In this document: in pieces, positions 1 to 7,100 of the stretch
Numbering within the stretch: the stretch's first letter is position 1
Layout of the letters: every line of letters begins with the position of its first letter
Assembly: GCA_033721955.1 (NCBI GenBank)
Contig: JAWVZY010000013.1
Coordinates: 1-18,987 of the forward strand
Direction of reading: 5' to 3'
DNA from: JAWVZY01 sp033721955
GTDB lineage: Bacteria; Patescibacteriota; Minisyncoccia; Spechtbacterales; 2-12-FULL-38-22
DNA length: 18,987 nucleotides
The notes under the pieces: model-generated
What the model was told of the DNA's origin: nothing
What the model saw: the letters and a program-made list of their open reading frames with translations, nothing else
The model's database searches: none
Position numbers and translations under genes: made by a program

Positions 1-296
1 GAATAACTCTCATCAATTATACAGCGGAAGGAATAATTGCCGGAATCTAAAGATTTGCCATTTTGCCAAATAAAAGTTCCTTGCCCAGGGCAATGGCCTT
101 CGTCATTTTCTAAGCTTCCTACACTTGATTCAAATAATCTTTGTTCTTCATTTGCTGACTTTTCTATATCTGTAGATTCTTCAATTGTCTCAATACCTGG
201 ATTTCTTACAATATTATTTTGATATACAAATAGAACAATAACTGCAATTATTGATAACAATAGTACTCCCTTTATTACGTCTTCTAAGATTTTCAT
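1..296 (-). CDS. Partial membrane-anchored protein of unknown function (C-terminus beyond window edge)
   Basis: An open frame starts at the ATG complementary to 294-296 and runs 98 codons off the left edge without a stop. The protein begins MKILEDVIKG, followed by a hydrophobic segment at about residues 10-25 (VLLLSIIAVIVLFVY). An acidic, Asn/Glu-rich stretch comes next, and then a region with two cysteines (HCPGQGTF and SFRCIID). This suggests a single N-terminal membrane anchor or uncleaved signal with an exterior domain. I do not recognise the family. A TATAAT box (complement of 303-308) ends 6 nt before the ATG, so the transcript would start at or next to the start codon (leaderless); no SD is visible. 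That promoter placement supports the chosen start. The opposite-strand frame at 37-222 has no start signal and is a shadow. Confidence 0.7.
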   Translation of the reverse strand, partial: MKILEDVIKGVLLLSIIAVIVLFVYQNNIVRNPGIETIEESTDIEKSANEEQRLFESSVGSLENDEGHCPGQGTFIWQNGKSLDSGNYSFRCIIDESY

Positions 297-302
297 ATAT
301 TT

Positions 303-308
303 ATTATA
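303..308 (-). promoter_or_regulatory. -10 box (TATAAT) of the left-edge gene
   Basis: The complement of 303-308 reads TATAAT, the exact -10 consensus, 6 nt before the ATG at 296. No good -35 box is visible 17-18 nt upstream; that stretch lies in the hairpin at 316-339. The spacing implies a leaderless or nearly leaderless mRNA. Confidence 0.5.
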
Positions 309-310
309 AC

Positions 311-345
311 AAAAAAGTACACCTTAAAGGAGGTGTACTTATATT
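311..345. terminator. Bidirectional hairpin terminator
   Basis: AGTACACCT (316-324) pairs perfectly with AGGTGTACT (331-339) around a 6-nt loop. On the minus strand the stem is followed by six Ts (complement of 311-316); on the plus strand it is followed by TATATTTT. The best-oriented reading is a minus-strand terminator behind the smpB-ssrA unit, just before the promoter of the left-edge gene. Confidence 0.65.
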
Positions 346-348
346 TTA

Positions 349-468
349 GTGGAGACGGCGGGAATCGGGCGTCAAGTTGCTAAATTCGCACTGCGCCTTT
401 GGCTTGTGCTCATTAAGCACTTCCATCCCGGACTCCTTCGCTTCGCTTAGTCCGTCTTTCGATCCCGC
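349..468. repeat. Structured element carrying a partial duplicate of the tmRNA 3' end
   Basis: Positions 349-367 (gtggagacggcgggaatcg) are identical to 518-536, the last part of ssrA, and the three bases before them differ at only one position. Beyond this the match stops, so the T-loop sequence is not preserved and this is not a functional tRNA or tmRNA end. The element has inverted ends: GCGGGAATCG (358-367) against CGATCCCGC (460-468), with one bulge. It contains two internal hairpins, GTGCT/AGCAC (406-410/416-420) and GGACT/AGTCC (430-434/449-453). I see no reading frame of note. It may be a repeat family member, an integration scar at ssrA, or a structured RNA. Confidence 0.5.
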
Positions 469-481
469 TCAAAATGTAATT

Positions 482-508
482 AAAAAAGGCCCTAAACGGA
501 CCTCTTTT
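482..508 (-). terminator. Rho-independent terminator of ssrA
   Basis: On the minus strand AAAAGAGGTCC pairs with GGGCCTTTTTT around a GTTTA loop, giving an 11-bp stem with two G-U pairs that runs into a T tract (complement of 482-487). It lies 8 nt past the encoded CCA of ssrA, the expected place for its terminator. Confidence 0.8.
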
Positions 509-515
509 AATTAAT

Positions 516-864
516 TGGTGGAGACGGCGGGAATCGAACCCACGTGTAAGAAGATTTTATACAATCCATCTACAATCATAGCCAACTTTCATATTTAAGA
601 ATTAAAGCTTAAAAGTTAGCAAAACACTTTAATTCCGAGTTCTAAATTTTACTGCTTAGGCGAACAACTAAACAGCTATCCTGATAAAATGACACCACAG
701 TTAGACTATCAGGAGTCACCTAGTGTGATGGCCTACGGTATTTATGCGTAAGCAAGTGCTGGTTGTTTGTTTGCACTTAAAGGGTTGCAGGAAGTTTTAC
801 GAGATTCAAGCGCACTCGGATTGCAAATTGCACAAAGTTCTCCTTAGCGAACCTGTGCGCCCCC
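516..864 (-). ncRNA. ssrA: Transfer-messenger RNA (tmRNA)
   Basis: tmRNA rescues stalled ribosomes, acting first as tRNA-Ala and then as mRNA for a degradation tag. The 5' end GGGGGCG (complement of 858-864) pairs with CGTCTCC near the 3' end as a 7-bp acceptor stem with two G-U pairs. A T-arm with the GGGTTCGATTCCC loop region follows, and then a discriminator A and an encoded CCA ending at 516. The tag frame (complement of 742-774) reads GCA AAC AAA CAA CCA GCA CTT GCT TAC GCA TAA, giving ANKQPALAYA. It begins with the usual Ala-Asn resume codons, preceded by an AGTGC context like that of E. coli. The 349-nt length is normal for one-piece tmRNA. It starts 13 nt after the smpB stop on the same strand, so the two are probably co-transcribed. 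The terminator at 482-508 follows directly. Confidence 0.95.
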
Positions 865-877
865 ATATAGTGGGGAA

Positions 878-1324
878 TTAGTTTTTTAAAGATCTTCTCA
901 TTTTTCTATCATCCTCCCGTTTTTTTATAGTTTCCCTCTTGTCCGCCTTTTTCTTTCCTTTTGCCAGAGCAAATTCTAACTTAACTAATCCGCCCTTATT
1001 ATACAACTTAATAGGCACTAGTGTCAAGCCCTTTTGCTGTAGCTTGCGCTCTAATTCTTCTATCTCTTTTTTGTGTAAAAGCAGTTTTCTTGGGCGGGAA
1101 GCATCATAATCTCCCGGTATGTTCATTTCCTGGTATGGGGGCACTTGCATATTTGTTATATATGCTTCGCCCCCTCTTATAATAACAAAAGAGCCCTGCA
1201 AGCTTGCAGTTTTATTTTTTATGCTTTTTACCTCATATCCGCGCAATTTAATTCCGGCTTCATATTTGTCTAGAAGCTGGTAATCAAATTTAGCTCTTTT
1301 ATTGTATGCGTATTGATTATCCAT
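878..1324 (-). CDS. smpB: SsrA-binding protein SmpB
   Basis: SmpB binds the tRNA-like domain of tmRNA and delivers it to stalled ribosomes in the cytoplasm. The 148-residue product matches the family from end to end. It has an N-terminal NKRAKFDYQLLDKYEAGIKL segment, the GYEVKSIK and ASLQGSFV core of the OB fold, and PRKLLLHKKEIEEL and KGLTLVPIKLY in the middle. The basic tail GKKKADKRETIKKREDDRKM normally enters the mRNA channel. Length is typical (about 150). The ATG at 1324 fits the usual N-terminus. The ssrA gene lies immediately downstream on the same strand, a classic functional pairing. The gene is read away from the 1433 gene across a 108-bp divergent promoter region. I am very sure of this call. 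Confidence 0.97.
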   Translation of the reverse strand: MDNQYAYNKRAKFDYQLLDKYEAGIKLRGYEVKSIKNKTASLQGSFVIIRGGEAYITNMQVPPYQEMNIPGDYDASRPRKLLLHKKEIEELERKLQQKGLTLVPIKLYNKGGLVKLEFALAKGKKKADKRETIKKREDDRKMRRSLKN

Positions 1325-1364
1325 ATATATTTTTATGATAACACCTTACATTAAAAATCTTAGA

Positions 1365-1393
1365 TTGACAAACAGCTATATTTGATATATTCT
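1365..1393 (+). promoter_or_regulatory. Sigma-70-type promoter of the 1433 gene
   Basis: TTGACA (1365-1370), a 17-nt spacer and TATTCT (1388-1393) form a near-consensus promoter. Transcription would begin near 1400, giving a leader of about 33 nt that contains AAAGGA ahead of the ATG at 1433. The smpB promoter must lie in the same divergent region (for example, TATCAT on the minus strand shortly before the smpB ATG), but I cannot place it firmly. Confidence 0.65.
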
Positions 1394-1432
1394 TTCGACA
1401 TATAGGTTGTAAAATACAGAAAGGATAGAATA

Positions 1433-1825
1433 ATGGCGCAACTAACACAGGAAGAGCTCAGGGAAATTCTTGAGGGCAATGAAGTACTTATAGAGAAGCA
1501 TTCTCTCGAAGTTCTAGGCCGGGAGCCAAGGTTTTCTCGCGGAGATGTTGTTTTTCGTGATTTAGGCCCTCTAACTATAGAGGGGGAACAGTTTAAGGTT
1601 TTGGATGTAAGGCATAACGGATATAAGGTTAGAGCTTTAAGTAGCGAATGGGATGAAGAAACGAATTCTCAGGTCATACATACCGAGCAGGTAGAAAAGG
1701 TTTGGGAGATTCTTATCGAAGACATTACTCCCGAAAATTTGTTTGGAGCGCCTATTAAACGCCCAAGAGAAGCGACTCGCTGGGTATACGAGAGAGATTA
1801 CAAGCTTGCCGAAAAAATTAAATAG
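1433..1825 (+). CDS. Small hypothetical protein
   Basis: This 130-residue protein belongs to no family I recognise. Visible features are an N-terminal charged helix (TQEELREILEGNEVLIEKHSL as separate short runs). A probable small beta-barrel-like region of about residues 35-90 follows, with alternating strands and turns (RGDVVFRDLG, EGEQFKVLDVR, GYKVRALSSEW, QVIHTEQVEKVWEIL). The end is a basic tail (IKRPREATRWVYERDYKLAEKIK). There is no signal peptide or membrane segment, so it is probably cytosolic. The RGDVV...V.DV..NGYKV pattern resembles SH3/KOW-like barrels, but that is only an impression. The gene has its own near-consensus promoter, an AAAGGA ribosome site 8 nt before the ATG, and its own terminator, so it is a single-gene unit. 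Coding is well supported by the signals; function is unknown. Confidence 0.75.
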   Translation: MAQLTQEELREILEGNEVLIEKHSLEVLGREPRFSRGDVVFRDLGPLTIEGEQFKVLDVRHNGYKVRALSSEWDEETNSQVIHTEQVEKVWEILIEDITPENLFGAPIKRPREATRWVYERDYKLAEKIK

Positions 1826-1843
1826 CTCTTTTTTTAACGCTAA

Positions 1844-1869
1844 GGCGCCTCCTAAAAGGCGCCCTTTTG
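1844..1869 (+). terminator. Terminator after the 1433 gene
   Basis: GGCGCC (1844-1849) pairs with GGCGCC (1858-1863) around an 8-nt loop, followed by CTTTTG. The stem is short but all G-C, and the T run is modest. It separates the 1433 gene from the SD-led deaminase gene at 1925. Confidence 0.6.
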
Positions 1870-1924
1870 TTTACAAGCAAGTGCTTTTTTGGTATTTTGC
1901 GCTTAGTTCATTTAGGAGGTCTAA

Positions 1925-2413
1925 ATGGAAGATCTGACAGAACTAATGACAAAAGCATATGAATTGGCAAAATATAGCAAAGATCCTTCAACTCAAAATG
2001 CAGCCCTCCTTGTAGATGATGAGGGTAAAATACTTTCAAAAGGCATAAATAAATTCCCCAAAGGTGTAACTGATAAGCCCGAACGCTGGGAGAGGCCCTT
2101 AAAGTATAAGATCATTGAGCACGCCGAGAGAAATGCTATATACGAGGCAGCAAAAGAAGGCATAGCTACCGAGGGGCTTGTCATGGTTTGCCCATGGGCT
2201 GCTTGCAGCGATTGTGCCAGGGCGATCATACAATCAGGTATCGCCGGGCTTATAACGCACAAACAAGCACATGAGCGCTCACCTGATTTTTGGAGCAAAG
2301 AAATAGAAGTTGCCTTTGAAATGCTTGATGAAGCCGGAGTATGGGTTGTAATGTGCGATATCAAAGTAGGCGTTGAAGGCCTGCTTCATAGCGGTGAAAT
2401 TTGGAATCCTTAA
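1925..2413 (+). CDS. dCMP/cytidine deaminase-family protein
   Basis: The product is a zinc-dependent deaminase of the cytidine/deoxycytidylate family. It would convert dCMP to dUMP, or act on a related cytosine nucleotide. The 162 residues contain the zinc and catalytic signature HAE at 66-68 (in IEHAERNAIY) and the second zinc half CxxC at Cys94 and Cys97 (in PWAACSDCAR). The N-terminal part (AYELAKYSKDPSTQNAALLV) is the usual first helix and strand with the SKDPSTQNAA substrate segment. The length is normal for a dCMP deaminase. The start has a strong TAGGAGG SD 6 nt upstream, unlike most genes here. The following hairpin at 2423-2450 ends the unit. The dCMP specificity is inferred from the dCMP-like N-terminus; a ComEB-like or riboflavin-type deaminase is less likely given the sequence order. 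Confidence 0.88.
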   Translation: MEDLTELMTKAYELAKYSKDPSTQNAALLVDDEGKILSKGINKFPKGVTDKPERWERPLKYKIIEHAERNAIYEAAKEGIATEGLVMVCPWAACSDCARAIIQSGIAGLITHKQAHERSPDFWSKEIEVAFEMLDEAGVWVVMCDIKVGVEGLLHSGEIWNP

Positions 2414-2422
2414 CTTGTACTT

Positions 2423-2450
2423 AAACCGTCTGCAGATAAGGCGGTTTTTA
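2423..2450 (+). terminator. Terminator after the deaminase gene
   Basis: AAACCGT (2423-2429) pairs with GCGGTTT (2441-2447) with one G-U pair, followed by further Ts (TTTATTTA). It overlaps the upstream part of the argS promoter region. Confidence 0.7.
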
Positions 2451-2473
2451 TTTAGCTGTGCTATTTTCTATGC

Positions 2474-2479
2474 TAAAAT
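2474..2479 (+). promoter_or_regulatory. -10 box of the argS operon (TAAAAT)
   Basis: TATGCTAAAAT ends 11 nt before the ATG at 2491, so the mRNA would start only about five nucleotides before the start codon. No clear -35 is visible; the expected place lies in the T-rich tail of the previous terminator. This placement argues that the in-frame GTG at 2458 is not the true start. Confidence 0.5.
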
Positions 2480-2490
2480 ACAATAGTACA

Positions 2491-4107
2491 ATGCTTAGAA
2501 AAACAGTCCGTAGATATACAAAAAAAGCTATAAAAGAGCTTCAAAAAAAGGGCAAATTGCCTGGCGATATTAAATTATCAGGCATAAAAGTTGAAACCCC
2601 CACGCGCGCGGGGCAGGGGGATTATTCGGTTACTATTGCTATGCAGATTGCATCTCAGACAGGCAGAAAGCCAAAGACATTAGCTAAGATAATTCGCGAT
2701 GAGCTTTTAGAAAATAGTGCTGCAACTAAGAATTTTTCAGATATCAATGTCGCATCTCCGGGATTTATAAACTTTTTTATAAGCGATAAGAAAGCCCGCT
2801 CCCTTTTGTGGAAGATATTTTCAGATGAGGATTTCGGCAAGGTTAATGTAGGTAAGGATAAAAAATTGAATATTGAATTTGGTTCTATAAATCCTACAGG
2901 CCAGCTGCACGTAGGTCATGCGCGTACATTTTTCTATAGCGATATTTTGGCAAATATACTTGAATTTGCCGGTTATAAGGTTACCAGGGAATATTACGTA
3001 AATAATGCGCGTCAAAGCGCTCAGATAAAAGAATTGGGTAAAACAGTTCTTGGCAACGGAACCTCATATAAAGGCCCGTATCTTGAAAAGAAGATAAAAA
3101 AATATAAAAAATCTATAAAGCGTTATAAAAATTACGGACCGGCGGGGCATTTTATGGCCGGAAAGATACAAAAAGATATTGAAACTTTTCTTGCAAAAAA
3201 AGCCGGCGTGGAATTTGATAAGTGGTTTGAAGAAGAAGAGCTTTATAAAAAAGGGGATGTCTCAGCTACTATGCGTGAATTAAAGAAAAAGGGCCTTGTC
3301 TACGAAAAAGACGGAGCTATTTGGCTCAAGACCACAAAATACGGAGATAAACAAGATCAGGTGCTTGTTAGAAGTTCAGGAGAAAATACATATTTTATGA
3401 CAGACATTGCCTATCATCGCAATAAGGCAAAACGTAATTTCGACCGTCTTATAGATGTGTGGGGGGCTGATCACCACGGTCATCTCAGGCGCATGCAAGC
3501 TGCTATGCGTATATTTAATATAAAAAATATTGACATATTAATAGCCCAGTTCGTCCGCTTAAAGGGCGGAGCCAAGCTATCTAAGAGAAGGGGCAATATT
3601 GTTACGGTTGAAGATCTTATAGACGAGGTAGGTCTTGATGCGGCGCGCTATTTCTTTTTAACAAAGTCGCTGGACAGTCAGATGGAGTTTGATCTTAATC
3701 TGGCAAAACAGCAATCGCAAAAAAATCCTGTATATTATATTCAGTACACACATGCCAGAACATGCTCCATTCTGAAAAAAGCTACAACTGACAGGGATTT
3801 CAAAAAAACAGAAATAACAAGAAAGGACTTAAAAGCAATTGAAGGCGAGGGAGAGTTTAAGCTTATAAATAAATTGATTCTATTCCCCGAAATCATAGAA
3901 GATGCGGCGCGTGATTGGCAGGCGCATCGCCTGGCTACATACCTGCATGAGTTGGCACAGGAATTTAATCAATTTTACAGGGATTACAGGGTAATAGACA
4001 AAGATGGCTTTGTCAGCAAGCCCCGCTTGGCTTTAACTATTGCTACAGGTATGGTAATAAATAAAGGATTAGAGCTATTGGGCATAAAGGCGCCTAAAAA
4101 AATGTAA
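2491..4107 (+). CDS. argS: Arginyl-tRNA synthetase
   Basis: This class I synthetase charges tRNA-Arg. From the ATG at 2491 it has 538 residues. It has the N-terminal additional domain (about 1-110), then the catalytic core with the HIGH-type motif HVGH at 140-143 (in SINPTGQLHVGHAR), and INIDILIAQFVRL leading to the KMSKS-type site KLSKR at 362-366. The C-terminal DALR anticodon-binding domain begins near PVYYIQYTHART. The length is normal for bacterial ArgRS. The frame is open back to a GTG at 2458, but that extra piece covers the -10 box and does not look like ArgRS; the N-terminus MLRKTVRRYTKKAI fits the family. It is the first gene of the operon that runs to 12024, with 20 nt to ileS. No SD is seen, which fits a nearly leaderless start. 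Confidence 0.96.
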   Translation: MLRKTVRRYTKKAIKELQKKGKLPGDIKLSGIKVETPTRAGQGDYSVTIAMQIASQTGRKPKTLAKIIRDELLENSAATKNFSDINVASPGFINFFISDKKARSLLWKIFSDEDFGKVNVGKDKKLNIEFGSINPTGQLHVGHARTFFYSDILANILEFAGYKVTREYYVNNARQSAQIKELGKTVLGNGTSYKGPYLEKKIKKYKKSIKRYKNYGPAGHFMAGKIQKDIETFLAKKAGVEFDKWFEEEELYKKGDVSATMRELKKKGLVYEKDGAIWLKTTKYGDKQDQVLVRSSGENTYFMTDIAYHRNKAKRNFDRLIDVWGADHHGHLRRMQAAMRIFNIKNIDILIAQFVRLKGGAKLSKRRGNIVTVEDLIDEVGLDAARYFFLTKSLDSQMEFDLNLAKQQSQKNPVYYIQYTHARTCSILKKATTDRDFKKTEITRKDLKAIEGEGEFKLINKLILFPEIIEDAARDWQAHRLATYLHELAQEFNQFYRDYRVIDKDGFVSKPRLALTIATGMVINKGLELLGIKAPKKM

Positions 4108-4127
4108 AGTAAATAAATTTTATATTT

Positions 4128-7100
4128 ATGAATTTTCCCGAACTTGAAGAAAAAATATTAAAAAAATGGAGAGCGATAAAAGCATTTGAAAAAAGTGTTT
4201 CAAGCCGGCCGAAAGACCGGACATTTGTATTTTATGAAGGTCCTCCCACCGCAAATGGCATGCCGGGCTTTCATCATGTTGAAGCACGTTCTTATAAAGA
4301 TGTAATTTGTCGCTATAAAACAATGCGCGGTTTTCGTGTTGAGCGCCGTGCCGGCTGGGATACTCACGGGCTTCCTGTAGAAATTCAGGTAGAAAAAGAA
4401 TTGGGCTTAAATAGCAAAAAAGAAATTGAAGAGTATGGAATAGATAAATTTAACGCTAAATGCCGCGAGAGCGTGTGGCGCTATAAAGGTGAATGGGAAA
4501 ATATAACAGAGCGTATGGGCTTTTGGATAGACATGGACAATCCATACATTACTCTAAACCCTCTATATATGGAAACTCTTTGGTGGATAATAAAGCAGGC
4601 ATGGGATAAAAAGCTTCTTTATGAGGGTCATAAGGTCGTGCCTTATTGTACTCGCTGTGGAACATCCATATCTTCTCATGAGGTTGCCCAGGGTTATCAG
4701 ATGGTAAAAGATATATCAGTAACTGCTAAGTTTGAAGTTGAAAGTTCAAAGTTGGAGATACCCGGAAAATCTAAAACATATATTTTGGCATGGACAACAA
4801 CTCCCTGGACGCTTCCGGGCAACGTAGCTTTGGCGGTGGGAGAGGATATTAAATATTCAGTAGTTAAAAAGGACGGTGATTATTATATTGTGGCCTCCGA
4901 CCTTATAGATGTGATTGGAGAGGAGGAACCCGAAGTCGTAAAAGAGGTTAAGGGCAAAGAGCTTGTAGGAATAGAATACAAGCCCCTCTTTAATATAAAA
5001 GAACTTCAGAATGAAAAATCTCACCAGGTGCATCCTGCTGATTTTGTAACCACAGAAGAGGGTACAGGTATAGTGCATACCGCTGTAATGTATGGGGAAG
5101 ATGATTATAATTTAGGAGATGAGCTCGGCCTTCCTAAAAAACATACGGTAGATCTGGAAGGCAAATTTAATGAATTGGTAAAAGGTTTTGAAGGCAAGCT
5201 TGTTACCGAACAACAGACAACCATAGATATACTTATTTATCTTAAAGAAAAGGGTCTTTTATTTAAAAAAGAAAAATACGAGCACTCTTATCCTCATTGC
5301 TGGAGATGCGGTACACCTCTTTTATATTACGCAATGCATTCGTGGTTTATGGCTATGGAAAAGCTTAAGGATGATTTGCTTGAGGCGAATGAGGAAATAA
5401 ATTGGGTACCCGCGCATATAAAAGAAGGTCGTTTTGGTGATTGGCTGCGCAATGTAAAGGATTGGGCGTTTTCACGTTCCCGTTACTGGGGAACGCCGCT
5501 TCCTGTTTGGCGCTGTAGCGAGTGTTTCCATGTTGAGGTTGTGGGCTCAAGAGAAGATCTGGCAGAATTTACGAAAGGCAGGAATAATTATTGGCTTCTC
5601 CGGCATGGGCATTCAGAGAGAAACCAGAAAAATATTTTAGCCAGTGTATATCCCGAAGAAGGTGAAAAATTTGAAATAACCGATGATGGCAGAGAGGATG
5701 TAGAGAAAGCGGCAAAACAACTTAAAAAAGAAGGGGGAGTGGATATAATTGTTGCTTCACCCCTAACCCGCACTCGCCAGACAGCTGAAATAGTAGCAAA
5801 AGAGCTTGGCGTAGATGTGGAATATAATGAAGACCTGCTTGATGTTAATGTGGGTATTTTTGAGAATAAACATGAAGACCAATACCATGAATATCTTGGT
5901 CCCAACGAACTTGAACACTTTACAAAAGGGGTGCCCGAGGGGGAGAATCTAGCACAGGTGAGAAAAAGAATGCTGGGCGTTATAGATAATCTTGAGCAAG
6001 AATATAAGGGTAAAAACATTTTAATAGTAAGTCATGGTCACCCTCTGTGGGTGCTTGAGGGAGCTTTGCGCGGTTTTAGCAATAAAGAGCTTATTGCACG
6101 CAAAGAAGTTGAGTATCCCCGCACTGGCCATTTGCGCAAAGTAGATTATGCAAAATTCCCTTACAACAATGAAGGTGAACTTGATTTTCACAGGCCATTT
6201 GTAGATGATATAGAGTTTCCGTGTACAATTTGCGATGATGAAAATTCAAAAATGAAAAGAGTAGAAGATCTGGTGGACGTTTGGTACGACTCTGGCTCTA
6301 TGCCCTTTGCTCAGCAGCATTATCCTTTTGAAAATAAAGATGATATAGATAAAGGAATTGAATACCCGGCAGATTATATAACCGAGGCAATGGACCAGAC
6401 AAGGGGTTGGTTTTATACCCTGCTTGCGGTTTCGGCTATTTTGGGCAAAGCCCCCTCATACAAGAATGTTATAACTTTAGGCATAGTTTTAGACGAAAAC
6501 GGCCAGAAAATGAGTAAGTCCAAAGGGAATATAGTAGATCCCTGGGAACTTGCAGATGAATATGGCATGGACGCTGTGCGCTGGTATTTCTTTACGGTAA
6601 ATCAGCCTGACGCAGCTAAATTATTTAGCGAAAAGGATCTTAAAGAGCGCCTGCAGAGGTTTATATCTACATTGGCTAATTCGCACAGCTTCTTAAATAT
6701 TTATGCCCCCGATGTAAAACCGCCTGCTAAGCTTAAATCTTCAGATATTATGGACGCTTGGATATATGCTCGTCTTAAGGAATTAAACAGCGCCGTTGTT
6801 GGGTATATGGAGGATTATAATGTCCTTGAAGCAGCGCGGGCTTTGGATAACTTTGTGGTTGAAGACCTTTCTAATTGGTATATACGCAGGAGCAGAACCC
6901 GTCTTCAGCGTCCTGAAAATAAAAAACAAAAAGAAGAAGCCGCCGGCACCCTTGCCTTTGTACTAAACGAGATTGCAAAAATGACATCGCCTTTTATTCC
7001 TTTTCTCTCCGAGCATATTTGGCAAGACCTAAATCAGGCAGATACCCAAAGCGTACACTGGCAGGATTACCCTGTTTATAAAGAATTAGGCGATAAAGAG

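Noticed and set aside
37..222. Plus-strand open frame at the left edge
   Set aside because: It lies opposite a better-supported minus-strand gene with a TATAAT promoter, a start and a membrane anchor.
349..468. A second tRNA or tmRNA gene
   Set aside because: Only 19-22 nt match the tmRNA end; the T-loop is broken and there is no matching acceptor 5' strand.
1743..1937. Open frame overlapping the end of the 1433 gene
   Set aside because: It is out of frame within a real gene, crosses a terminator hairpin and the SD of the deaminase gene.
2458..2490. GTG start 11 codons upstream for argS
   Set aside because: The extra segment overlaps the likely -10 box and does not look like the ArgRS N-terminus; ATG 2491 is preferred.
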